Source: JAKSUT01 sp045616505 | Lineage (GTDB): Bacteria > Cyanobacteriota > Vampirovibrionia > Gastranaerophilales > Gastranaerophilaceae | Direction: 5' to 3' | NCBI GenBank assembly: GCA_045616505.1 | Contig: JAZLGV010000072.1 | Coordinates: forward strand, 1 to 7,866 | DNA: 7,866 nt | Part shown: piece by piece, positions 1-6,948 of the stretch | How positions within the stretch are numbered: the stretch's first letter is position 1 | Layout: every line of letters starts with the position of its first letter | Made by a program: the position numbers and the translations under genes | Notes under the pieces: model-generated | The model's database searches: none | What the model was told of the DNA's origin: nothing | Seen by the model: the letters and a program-made list of their open reading frames with translations, nothing else

Positions 1-44
1 CCGATTTGCGCATATTGTCTTTTTGAATCTAAAATAGGTATCAT
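1..44 (-). CDS. Probable DegT/DnrJ/EryC1-family aminotransferase, N-terminal fragment
   Basis: Only the first 14 codons are present; the gene runs off the left edge. The reading is MIPILDSKRQYAQI followed by the first two bases of a Gly codon. The opening pattern M-I-P-x-L-D-x-K-x-Q-Y is the usual start of DegT/DnrJ/EryC1/StrS PLP-dependent sugar aminotransferases, which transfer an amino group to keto-sugars for surface polysaccharide or glycan synthesis. The start is well supported: AGGAGA on the minus strand (51-56) lies 6 nt upstream of the ATG. The 90 nt between this gene and the terminator at 135-166 must hold its promoter, but I see no convincing -35/-10 pair there. The family call rests on very few residues; the existence of a gene start is firmer than its identity. 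Confidence 0.62.
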   Translation of the reverse strand, partial: MIPILDSKRQYAQI

Positions 45-134
45 ATATAATCTCCTCTATTAATTTACCTTACTATTTAAGTTTATCACATGATTATTGT
101 GCCTTTATATAACCTTAATAAGCATGGAAAATAA

Positions 135-166
135 AAATATGGCGATTAAAAATAACCGCCATATTT
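135..166 (-). terminator. Rho-independent terminator of the TPR/winged-helix unit
   Basis: A perfect 10-bp stem (135-144 pairs with 157-166, arm AAATATGGCG) encloses a 12-nt loop. It lies 4 nt beyond the stop of the small winged-helix gene. On the minus strand the stem runs into a T-rich tract (TTTTTATTTT). The plus strand is also T-rich after the stem, so it could work both ways, but no plus-strand gene ends here. Confidence 0.8.
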
Positions 167-169
167 CTT

Positions 170-379
170 TTATCTTAATTTAACTTTTACTGAATTGCCA
201 TTTTTTGAAATATCAACTTTATCTTCTCTAGCAAGCCAGCCTAAGCCTAAATCAGCAAAATTACTTTTTAAATCTAAATCTTTTTTCAATTTTGAAAAAG
301 TAACTTCACCATTGTCTGCTAAATAATTATAAATTTTACCAGCTGACAAACCAATATTTTCTTGAATTGTTTCTTGCAT
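170..379 (-). CDS. Small winged helix-turn-helix protein (DUF2582 type)
   Basis: A 69-residue protein from the preferred start at 379. The core pattern IGLSAGKIYNYL-(x)-NGEVTFSKLKK-(x)-GLGWLAREDKV is that of the DUF2582 (PF10771) winged-helix domain: three helices followed by a short beta wing (KVDISKNGNSVKVKL). Function in this family is unknown; nucleic-acid binding is inferred from the fold. A longer form starts at 439, giving 89 residues with a Lys-rich 20-residue extension; its ATG overlaps the upstream TPR gene's TAA by one base (TAATG). I prefer 379 because AAAGGAGA sits 7 nt upstream and the extension lies outside the domain, but a weaker GAGG 10 nt before 439 means the longer form cannot be excluded. 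It is co-transcribed with the TPR gene and followed by the terminator at 135-166. Confidence 0.8.
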   Translation of the reverse strand: MQETIQENIGLSAGKIYNYLADNGEVTFSKLKKDLDLKSNFADLGLGWLAREDKVDISKNGNSVKVKLR

Positions 380-438
380 ATTTAAGTCTCCTTTTTTCTT
401 ATTTACTATGCCTTTTAATTTTTTTAATAATTTTGTCA

Positions 439-2385
439 TTATAGTCGTGCCTCTAAATTCTTAATTTTCTTTTCTATTTTTTTGTCTATTTTCTTTGCAT
501 TTGGCTGTGCGTTAGCATAACCAACGTAAGTTTTATAGTTTTTAAGTGCTTCTAAATTTTCTCCTGTTTGTTCACATAACTCAGCAAAAAGAAGATATGC
601 CGCCGGATTATCTGGATTTAGAGAAAGTGAACGAGAAAGATATTCTTTTGCAGTAGTCACGTTTTTAGCTTTTTTAAATGCTAAAGCTGATTTATAGAAG
701 TTATCAGCATATTTTTTACATTTTTGAATGTAATCAATATTTGCAGCCGCATCAGCATCATCTGGATTTTCTTTCAAAATATCATTTAATACTTTTTGAG
801 CTTCGTCAAAATGTCTGTTATATGTGAATATTTCAGCTAAATAACTATCTTCATCGATATTGTCTGATAAAACAATTGCTTCATCAAAACATTTTTTAGC
901 ATTTACAACATCATAATTAGTTAAATAAACTTCACCTTTAACTAAATTTGAAATAATATCATTAGCTTCAGTAGATAAAATTTCATCAGTAACTGCATTT
1001 GCTTTTTCTTCGTTATTAGCTAATTTCATTAATTTTAATTTTGCTAAATATAATTCTAAATCTTTATTATCAGAAGCAATTGCAGAATTTATAGCTTTTA
1101 CAGCTTTTGCAATCTCTTTGTTTGAAGCGATAGACGAATTTGCGGCATAAAATTTAGCTTGAGCATAATATGAATTTGCTAAACCTTTTAACGCTGGAGT
1201 TTTATATTCATCAACAGCTACTAACTTGTTATAATAAGTGATTGCTTGATTATAATTAGCATTTGCGTAAGATAAATCTGCAATTTTTAATTTCGCATCA
1301 TAATTTGTATCGTTAATTGAATCTGCTGTTTTTAATTGTTCAATAGCAAACTCAAAATCACCTCTTTTTGCATAAATATCTGCAGTATCTAAATATGATA
1401 AAGAAAATTCTGGTTTTGCCATTGTAGATTTTTTAAAGCAATTTAATGCAGCAGCTTCATTTCCTTGTTCTTTATATGCTTTTCCTAATAAATTAAGAAT
1501 AGCAGGAGAATTTGGACTTAATGCCATTGCATTATTCAAATAAGTAATTGCACCTGTATAATCTTTTTGTTGCATTTTACATTGTGCTAAGTGATACATC
1601 GCAATTGTACTTTTTGTATTGTAATGTAGGGCAGATGTAAATTTCTTTTCAGCAGACTCATATTCACCATTGATGAAATCAATAGTACCTGAGTTATCAA
1701 TAGCTGCTGCATAAGCTTTATCTTTTGCAACTGAAGTATCAAAATATTTTTTAGCTTCTTCATTATTACCTTTTACTAATTCAATAACCCCTGCTGCATT
1801 ATAAGCTCTTGCATTATTGCTATCATATTTGATAGCTAATTTAAATTCATTCAATGCTGAATCTAATAATTCATCCATATTTGCACGATATTTCATGTTA
1901 GAAGAATTAGTTCTTTGATAATGAACTAAACCTTGTGCATAGTGTAAATCTGAATTGTTTGGATAAGTTTTTAATAATTTATCAATACTTTCTTGAGCAG
2001 CATCTAGCTTATTTTGTTTTGCCATATTAACAGTTTTTAAAGCTAACGCTTTTATATTTTTTGGATTTTTCTTAATTTCACTATTTAAAATATCATTTGC
2101 TGAATCGTAGTAACCATATTCAACCATTTTTAAAATTTTGTTATAATCAACAGCTACTGGAACTTCAACAGTTTGTTTAACAACTTTTTTTATTTGTTTT
2201 CCAGTTTTTTTATTCTTTTTAATAACAACTTTTTGAGTAACTTTCTTAGTCTTTTGAGGAGCTTCATTAAATATAAAATCTGACGAAGTTCTTGCTCTTG
2301 GAGCGGCCAATTCAACTATCGGAGTTGCATTTGCTTGCAAACACATTGTCCCAGCAATTACAGCCAAGGCGAAAATCTTTTTCAT
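439..2385 (-). CDS. Exported tetratricopeptide-repeat (TPR) protein
   Basis: A 648-residue protein. Residues 1-20 form a Sec signal peptide: MKK, a hydrophobic core, and an AxA-type site ANA before Thr21. The lone Cys15 is preceded by Met, so this is not a lipobox. Residues 45-70 are very basic (12 Lys), followed by a Val-rich linker. From about residue 80 to 620 it is TPR solenoid. Clear units include about 191-222, 224-256, 259-291, 293-325, 328-359, 362-393 and 593-624, with the usual small/large packing residues and Asn/Asp-Pro turns. It probably acts outside the cytoplasmic membrane as a protein-binding scaffold; the partner is not visible. GGAGG (2390-2394) lies 4 nt upstream of the ATG, and a sigma70-type promoter lies at 2417-2444. 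The next gene starts at or just after its stop, so the two are probably coupled. No enzymatic domain is visible. Confidence 0.9.
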   Translation of the reverse strand: MKKIFALAVIAGTMCLQANATPIVELAAPRARTSSDFIFNEAPQKTKKVTQKVVIKKNKKTGKQIKKVVKQTVEVPVAVDYNKILKMVEYGYYDSANDILNSEIKKNPKNIKALALKTVNMAKQNKLDAAQESIDKLLKTYPNNSDLHYAQGLVHYQRTNSSNMKYRANMDELLDSALNEFKLAIKYDSNNARAYNAAGVIELVKGNNEEAKKYFDTSVAKDKAYAAAIDNSGTIDFINGEYESAEKKFTSALHYNTKSTIAMYHLAQCKMQQKDYTGAITYLNNAMALSPNSPAILNLLGKAYKEQGNEAAALNCFKKSTMAKPEFSLSYLDTADIYAKRGDFEFAIEQLKTADSINDTNYDAKLKIADLSYANANYNQAITYYNKLVAVDEYKTPALKGLANSYYAQAKFYAANSSIASNKEIAKAVKAINSAIASDNKDLELYLAKLKLMKLANNEEKANAVTDEILSTEANDIISNLVKGEVYLTNYDVVNAKKCFDEAIVLSDNIDEDSYLAEIFTYNRHFDEAQKVLNDILKENPDDADAAANIDYIQKCKKYADNFYKSALAFKKAKNVTTAKEYLSRSLSLNPDNPAAYLLFAELCEQTGENLEALKNYKTYVGYANAQPNAKKIDKKIEKKIKNLEARL

Positions 2386-2416
2386 AATACCTCCATCTTT
2401 CTTAATCCTTAAAATT

Positions 2417-2444
2417 ATTGTATAATATTTTTAAAATCTTGCAA
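2417..2444 (-). promoter_or_regulatory. Sigma70-type promoter of the TPR gene
   Basis: On the minus strand: TTGCAA (-35, 2439-2444), 16-nt spacer, TACAAT (-10, 2417-2422). These match the consensus at 4/6 and 5/6. The predicted RNA start near 2410 leaves a leader of about 25 nt that contains the GGAGG site. TTGCAA is palindromic, so it can also serve as the -35 of the divergent recombinase promoter. Confidence 0.5.
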
Positions 2445-2466
2445 AATTATTAAGATATGGTAAATT
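2439..2466 (+). promoter_or_regulatory. Possible promoter of the recombinase gene, nearly at its start codon
   Basis: On the plus strand: TTGCAA (2439-2444), 16-nt spacer, TAAATT (2461-2466, 4/6 match). The ATG follows 8 nt after the -10, so the RNA would start at or next to the ATG. This would explain why the gene has no SD. A TATAAT at 2421-2426 is a better -10, but it has no -35 at the right distance and would give a leader of about 40 nt, also without an SD. Confidence 0.3.
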
Positions 2467-2474
2467 TTTAAGTT

Positions 2475-3383
2475 ATGAATGAAAATTCAAAACAATATTT
2501 AGAAGATTTCAAATCATATTTGCTTGTTGAAAAAAACTTTTCAACTCATACAGTAAAAGCATATTATTCTGATGTGCTTAGCTTTTTAATATGGCTTGAT
2601 AATGAAACTTGTTTAAATGCAAATTTTTCAAAAATAAGAGATTATATTCATTTTATACAAAGATTTGATTATAAAAAAACAACTGTAGTAAGAAAAATCG
2701 CATCTGTTAGAACTTTTTATAAATTTTTATATAGAGAACATTTAATAGATTCAAATCCAACATTAAATTTAACATCACCAAAACGTCCAAAATCACTACC
2801 AAAATTTTTGACTATAGATGAGGTAGAAAAAATCTTAAACAACGTAAAAATGGATACTCCTGCTGGTTACAGAAATAGAACTATTTTAGAACTTCTTTGG
2901 GCAACTGGAATGCGTGTTTCTGAATTGAGCGGACTAAATTTTGAAAATCTTAATTTAGAGAATAATGAAATTACTGTTTTTGGTAAAGGTGCAAAAGAAA
3001 GAATTGTTTTAATTTCAGATAGAGCAAAAAAATATCTAGAAAGATATATTAATAGCGTAAGACCACTTGTTGCAAAAGGTTATAAAATGCCTACACAAAC
3101 AGAAAGTTCACCAATTTTTATTAATAATACAGGTTTTAGACTTCAAAATAAATCTATTAGAAATGCAATAAACGAAATTGTAAATAATATAGAATTACCA
3201 AAACACGTTACTCCACACATGTTTAGACATAGTTTTGCAACAAGATTAATTGAAAATGGTGCAGATTTAAGGGTTGTACAAGAATTACTTGGGCATGCAA
3301 GTATTTCTAACACTCAAATTTATACACATGTTTCAACCCAACATCTAAAAGAAGTTTATAATCAAACACACCCAAGAGCTTAA
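2475..3383 (+). CDS. xerC: Tyrosine recombinase, XerC/XerD family
   Basis: A full-length 302-residue site-specific recombinase, the usual Xer size. Residues about 4-88 are the SAM-like N-terminal core-binding domain, with the Xer signature FSTHTVKAYYSDV and SVRTFYKFL. Residues about 110-295 are the catalytic domain. All catalytic residues are visible: Arg147 (ATGMRVSEL), Lys171 (GKGAKER), His248 and Arg251 (HMFRH), His274 (LLGHASI) and nucleophile Tyr283 (QIYTHVS). In the cytoplasm such enzymes resolve chromosome dimers at dif. The linker NPTLNL-(x)-PKRPKSLPKFLT and DTPAGYRNRTILELL look more like XerC than XerD, but a one-Xer organism or integrase relative cannot be excluded. No SD precedes the ATG, and an in-frame TAA (2469-2471) lies just upstream, so 2475 is the first possible ATG. 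Its stop overlaps the stop of the convergent gene by 4 nt. No att repeats or other integrase-island signs are nearby, favouring the housekeeping role. Confidence 0.93.
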   Translation: MNENSKQYLEDFKSYLLVEKNFSTHTVKAYYSDVLSFLIWLDNETCLNANFSKIRDYIHFIQRFDYKKTTVVRKIASVRTFYKFLYREHLIDSNPTLNLTSPKRPKSLPKFLTIDEVEKILNNVKMDTPAGYRNRTILELLWATGMRVSELSGLNFENLNLENNEITVFGKGAKERIVLISDRAKKYLERYINSVRPLVAKGYKMPTQTESSPIFINNTGFRLQNKSIRNAINEIVNNIELPKHVTPHMFRHSFATRLIENGADLRVVQELLGHASISNTQIYTHVSTQHLKEVYNQTHPRA

Positions 3384-4633
3384 TTTTTTCGTATATTATA
3401 AAACATAGTAACACCGCTTTTTTTAGACAAAGAACCAGAAGTTGTGCCATCTTTAATATAATTATCTACAATTTGCATGTTATCTTTTGTTTGTGGATTG
3501 ATTTCAAATGACTCAACAACAGTATCGTTATTTTTTGCATATTTACCGTCATCAATATCCAAGATTAAACTAACATTATTTTTTATTGCGTCGGTTTTTA
3601 CAAACATTTCAAGAACATTTTTATTAAATCCGATTACATAATTACCATTTGTTGCATAAGGAGTACCGAAAACTTTTACAAATTGAGAATAATCTTCAGG
3701 CATTACATCATTTATTGCGTCTTGCATAAAATCTGTGTTGCAGCCCATGCCGATAACCCTTGGGCAATAACCATTATCAATACAATTTACAAAAATATTT
3801 TTCATACTTTGTGCAAAAGCATTGCCCCCATTATCTAAAGATTTAAAATCAGATAAATCCATAGTTGAAGTTTCAGTATTTTTAGTTGGACTAAAACGTA
3901 CACCTTGTTTATTTACACCATGACCAATAAATGCAATATCAACTTTAGAATTTCTATCTAATGAATTTTCTAGTTTTGAGAATAAATTATCAAGAGCTGA
4001 ATCTGCAGTAATATTATTAGGTTGCATAACTATAATATTGTCATAGTGACCTAAAAAACTTTCATCAAATTTGAAATTATAATTAGAAATATTATCTTCT
4101 GTACTTGTAAATGCTGTACTTGTTACATTTTGACGAAAAGCATTTGTAGAATCAGCATTTTCATTAAAAGAAAGAAATACTAATGTTTTTTGTTTTGCAC
4201 CAAATTTTTCACCATTTGCTAGTTTTTGAGCAGGAACTAATACTTTATTTTTTAAATCGTCAATAGAAATACCGTTTAAAACAGCAGGATTTTTGTATTC
4301 ACACCCCTGAATGTCTTTATACAAATCTTTGATTTCACTTAAACAAGCAAAATGTTCATCAATATTTTCACCTTCAGGAATTAAATTAGAATAATATGTG
4401 CCAAATTTTCCAAGAGAATTATCCTCAAATTTATTTACAATATTTTTATTATTAGCAATTGATTTTTTGTTTTGTGCCATAAGTACACCACTATTAGTTG
4501 CCGCTAATAGCATCATAGATAGGGCAAGAGCTTTTTTGTTTCCTTTAGCAAGAACATTTGTTTTTGTTTTTAACGGAGAAGAAACAATTGAATTATTAAA
4601 TTTATGATTTAAATTTAGACGTCCGATTTTCAT
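3380..4633 (-). CDS. Exported protein with a possible caspase-like (clan CD) cysteine peptidase fold
   Basis: A 417-residue protein. A signal-peptide-like segment lies at residues 33-53 (KK, hydrophobic core ALALSMMLLAA, possible cleavage after VLMA), preceded by a 32-residue polar N-terminal extension. From about residue 148 an alternating strand/helix pattern appears: TLVFLSF, DNIIVMQP, VDIAFIGHG, RVIGMGC, VKVFGTPYA. This order, with His238 in an HG motif ending the third strand and Cys298 in GCN ending the fourth, is the His/Cys dyad layout of caspase-fold clan CD peptidases such as C80/CPD-like and DUF4347-like proteins. Peptidase activity is inferred, not shown; the domain could be inactive. 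The start is supported by AGGA 6 nt upstream and a promoter at 4693-4721. The gene is divergent from the coiled-coil gene and convergent with the recombinase. No terminator is visible after it. Confidence 0.72.
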   Translation of the reverse strand: MKIGRLNLNHKFNNSIVSSPLKTKTNVLAKGNKKALALSMMLLAATNSGVLMAQNKKSIANNKNIVNKFEDNSLGKFGTYYSNLIPEGENIDEHFACLSEIKDLYKDIQGCEYKNPAVLNGISIDDLKNKVLVPAQKLANGEKFGAKQKTLVFLSFNENADSTNAFRQNVTSTAFTSTEDNISNYNFKFDESFLGHYDNIIVMQPNNITADSALDNLFSKLENSLDRNSKVDIAFIGHGVNKQGVRFSPTKNTETSTMDLSDFKSLDNGGNAFAQSMKNIFVNCIDNGYCPRVIGMGCNTDFMQDAINDVMPEDYSQFVKVFGTPYATNGNYVIGFNKNVLEMFVKTDAIKNNVSLILDIDDGKYAKNNDTVVESFEINPQTKDNMQIVDNYIKDGTTSGSLSKKSGVTMFYNIRKN

Positions 4634-4692
4634 AATAATTCCTTAAAACTTTTAAAACAAAACAAAAGTCAAAATTGATTTAGTTTCGATAC

Positions 4693-4721
4693 ATTTTAAG
4701 AATTGTAACAATCATTGTAAA
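4693..4721 (-). promoter_or_regulatory. Sigma70-type promoter of the caspase-like gene
   Basis: On the minus strand: TTTACA (-35, 4716-4721, 5/6), exactly 17-nt spacer, TAAAAT (-10, 4693-4698, 5/6). The predicted RNA start is near 4686, giving a leader of about 50 nt. This is the best-matching promoter in the window. Its spacer contains a perfect small palindrome (4702-4712). Confidence 0.55.
4702..4712. promoter_or_regulatory. Palindrome in promoter spacer, candidate operator
   Basis: ATTGTAACAAT is a perfect inverted repeat with 5-bp arms around a single A. The left half, ATTGTAA, recurs as a direct repeat at 4714-4720 and overlaps the -35 box. A repressor bound here would block RNA polymerase on the minus-strand promoter. 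At 11 bp in AT-rich DNA a chance origin is possible, and no regulator is identified. Confidence 0.3.
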
Positions 4722-4787
4722 ATTTTAAAGTTTTTTTGTTTTATAACCGACATAATAAATATCATTAGGAAAATAGTAGGTGTAATT

Positions 4788-6722
4788 ATGACAGAAATTT
4801 CAGAATTAACTCAAAAAATTGCTCAACAAATGGCTATAAAGAAAACTGCAGACACTACTGCAACACAAGCTTCTGATGACCATACAAGTATTTTAGGTGA
4901 TTTAGGAACAGCTAAACAAGAAGCTGATTCAATTGAAATTTCTTTCAACCAAGCCTCTGATGCTGCAAAAACTGCAGACGATAACCTAAATTCAGCATTA
5001 TCTTCTTTAGGCAGAGCTGAAGATGGTATTAAAAGTTCTCAAGAAGCTCTTGAAAGTGCAAAAGAATCAGGCAATGAAGAATTGATTCAAAAAATGCAAA
5101 CTAATGTTGATAGAGCAACTCAAGCTTATGAAAAAGCTAAAACTGAAGTTGAAACTGCTAAAGAACAACAAGGTGTTACTCAACAAGCAAAAGTTGATGC
5201 TGAAACACAACTTGAAAATTCAAAAAATAATGTATCTAAATTAACACAAGACGAAACAACAGCAAATACAACAGAAACAACTGCAAAAGCTACAGCAGAA
5301 GACGAAGGAAACAAATTAACTCAACTTGATGAACAAAAAACACAACTTGAAGCTGAACAAGCTGCAAAAGAAAAACAAGAAGTTTCTGATAAAGAATTTG
5401 ACGAAGCTATGGGTAAAGCAGCAAATAATATAAAAAATGCTGACGGTGCTTTTGACGGTAAAAAAGATGGAGCATCAACTCATTTAGAACAAAGTATTGC
5501 ACTAGCAAATCAATCAGAAGAAGACAGAAAAAATATTCAATCTAAATTAACAAAAGAATTTGATTCAACTGATCATAACTTTGACAAAGAAGCTGGCAAA
5601 AGTGCAACTCACGGATATGCTGTTGAAGACAGAGATTTAGCAGATTTAAACGAAGTAACAGGTATGATGAACGGTTCTTCTGCTGAAAACGTTGCTAAAA
5701 TGTATCAATGTGCAGTTCCACTAAATGGTGATGATGTATTCAAAATGGAAGCTGACACAGTTGCTGGATTATTAGAAGAATCTAAAACAGGTTTCTCTGA
5801 TGCAAACAAAGCTAAAATTTTAAATGCTATTGACAACGGCTTGCAAGGTGAAACACCTGTAACTAACACAAAATATGATAGACAAGTTGTTGATGTATTC
5901 ACAGATAACTATACAACTGAAGTATCTGATGCTGACCTTGAAAAACAAATAAATACTTTAAAAGATAAAGTTTCTGGAAAAAATCCTGAAGCTCTAACAG
6001 AAAAAGAATTTAGAGCTATTACATACTTATATGATATCGAAGCAGGCGGTGAAAAAATCGGTATCACTAACTGGGACGGTTCATTAGGTGTTCAAGAAGG
6101 TCAAAAATTCAACAAAAAAGAATTAGAAGCAATGATATTAGTAGATGATAACCAACCAAGCCAAGGTGAAATTGAAATAAGCGAACACACTGATGTTGGA
6201 AATGGTTCTGCATTATGGAAAATTTCTAAAGGCAACGCATATTCAAATTATGGTAAATTAGATGCAAATAGCACAGGTATCAATATTGATCCAAACAACC
6301 CTCTAATGGCTGGCGTAGCTAGAGGTGACAAAAAAGGATTTAATGGTGCTAGTGGCGGCAAACAAACATTCACTATGACAAATGCATATTCTAACGTTAA
6401 TAATTATGCAGATTTCCTAAGAGAAAATGATTCAAACAAAGATGGTATCACAACTTATAAAGAAATCAGTGAAAATCAAAATATTGAACTAACAGAAAAA
6501 TACAAAGAAGTTGAAGACTTTGGTATCGATATTGATGAATTTGAATCATACGTAACAAACAAAGAACAACTAGCTTGGAACAAAAAACGTTCAAAAAATA
6601 ACGCTTTAAACAGCGGTGACTACGCAACAGTAAGAGATGCTCGTATGGATAAATATACAGTAACATATAAAGGTCAAAGCTTATCAGATATGCCATTCTA
6701 CAAAAAAGCACCTAAAAAATAA
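4788..6722 (+). CDS. Long coiled-coil protein with C-terminal EF-hand-like loop, function unknown
   Basis: I do not recognise this 644-residue protein. Residues about 1-200 are almost only Ala, Gln, Thr, Lys, Glu, Asp, Asn and Leu in heptad-like spacing, a long coiled coil. Residues 201-400 are mixed helical and hold the single Cys308. The C-terminal part (about 400-644) is more globular, with both of the protein's visible tryptophan segments after residue 425. DSNKDGITTYKE (548-559) matches an EF-hand calcium loop at positions 1, 3, 5, 6 and 12, although the hydrophobic residue sits at position 7 instead of 8. There is no signal peptide or membrane segment, so it is cytoplasmic or leaves by a non-Sec route. 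AGGTG lies 5 nt before the ATG. CATAAT at 4751-4756 is a plausible -10, but no good -35 accompanies it. More C-ending codons (AAC, GAC, TTC) than neighbours plus a strong terminator hint at high expression. Confidence 0.85.
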   Translation: MTEISELTQKIAQQMAIKKTADTTATQASDDHTSILGDLGTAKQEADSIEISFNQASDAAKTADDNLNSALSSLGRAEDGIKSSQEALESAKESGNEELIQKMQTNVDRATQAYEKAKTEVETAKEQQGVTQQAKVDAETQLENSKNNVSKLTQDETTANTTETTAKATAEDEGNKLTQLDEQKTQLEAEQAAKEKQEVSDKEFDEAMGKAANNIKNADGAFDGKKDGASTHLEQSIALANQSEEDRKNIQSKLTKEFDSTDHNFDKEAGKSATHGYAVEDRDLADLNEVTGMMNGSSAENVAKMYQCAVPLNGDDVFKMEADTVAGLLEESKTGFSDANKAKILNAIDNGLQGETPVTNTKYDRQVVDVFTDNYTTEVSDADLEKQINTLKDKVSGKNPEALTEKEFRAITYLYDIEAGGEKIGITNWDGSLGVQEGQKFNKKELEAMILVDDNQPSQGEIEISEHTDVGNGSALWKISKGNAYSNYGKLDANSTGINIDPNNPLMAGVARGDKKGFNGASGGKQTFTMTNAYSNVNNYADFLRENDSNKDGITTYKEISENQNIELTEKYKEVEDFGIDIDEFESYVTNKEQLAWNKKRSKNNALNSGDYATVRDARMDKYTVTYKGQSLSDMPFYKKAPKK

Positions 6723-6745
6723 TTAAATAATTAAAAATATTTGAT

Positions 6746-6778
6746 AAAAAGAGCTGACAATATTTCAGCTCTTTTTTT
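6746..6778 (+). terminator. Strong Rho-independent terminator after the coiled-coil gene
   Basis: A 12-bp perfect stem (6746-6757 with 6765-6776, core AGAGCTGA/TCAGCTCT) has a 7-nt loop CAATATT and ends in seven T's. It lies 24 nt after the stop. The A-run on the left arm could also let it work on the minus strand. Confidence 0.92.
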
Positions 6779-6835
6779 AATAATTTACTAAAAAAAATAA
6801 AATTACTAAAAAAAAAATTGGCTAATCCACTCCAG

Positions 6836-6862
6836 TATCGCCCCGATAGATACCAATAATAT
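6836..6862 (+). repeat. 27-bp dispersed repeat, copy A (intergenic)
   Basis: This copy shares GATAGATACC, then A/G, then ATAATAT with copies B and C, and differs from them at 3 and 2 of 27 positions. Only this copy forms a 5-bp hairpin (TATCG-CCC-CGATA, 6836-6848). Read in the same phase as the coding copies it gives IAPIDTNNI, but this phase is not open to the methyltransferase start: it ends at a TAA about 70 nt on, before the gene. Confidence 0.8.
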
Positions 6863-6913
6863 TTTGATAATTTATAAAAAAATTAATTACACTATTAACC
6901 CCTATTAACATAT

Positions 6914-6942
6914 TTGCCCAGCCTTTAAAAAGTGGGTAAAAT
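6914..6942 (+). promoter_or_regulatory. Promoter of the methyltransferase gene, predicting a leaderless mRNA
   Basis: TTGCCC (-35, 6914-6919, 4/6), a 17-nt spacer, and TAAAAT (-10, 6937-6942, 5/6). The ATG begins 7 nt after the -10 ends, exactly where transcription should start. With no SD present, the mRNA probably starts at the ATG itself. Confidence 0.45.
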
Positions 6943-6948
6943 GCTAGT

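Noticed and set aside
86..104. Possible regulator site ATCA-CA-TGAT / CACA...TGTG upstream of the aminotransferase
   Set aside because: The arms are only 4 bp in AT-rich DNA and no promoter can be placed beside them.
124..183. Short plus-strand reading frame starting ATGGAAAATAAA
   Set aside because: It overlaps the terminator hairpin and the end of the winged-helix gene, has no SD, and is only 19 codons.
2323..2385. Lipoprotein signal at Cys15 of the TPR protein
   Set aside because: Met precedes the Cys and the lipobox pattern is missing; the AxA site after residue 20 fits ordinary Sec cleavage better.
2475..3383. Integrase of a mobile island or phage
   Set aside because: No att repeats, tRNA gene, excisionase or phage genes are nearby, and the size and motifs fit a housekeeping Xer protein.
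4398..4607. Plus-strand 69-residue open frame with hydrophobic residues
   Set aside because: It lies wholly antisense to the N-terminal part of the caspase-like gene, has no SD, and its hydrophobicity mirrors the signal-peptide region.
5705..5902. Minus-strand 65-residue open frame
   Set aside because: It is antisense to the coiled-coil gene, with no SD or recognisable domain; the sense frame has clear coding character.
6466..6711. Minus-strand 81-residue open frame rich in Leu, Tyr and Cys
   Set aside because: It is a shadow of Lys/Glu/Asn codons in the sense gene and has no upstream signals.
6810..6907. Small protein read through intergenic repeat copy A
   Set aside because: The frame is open for about 30 codons, but it has no ATG start or SD and ends before the methyltransferase.
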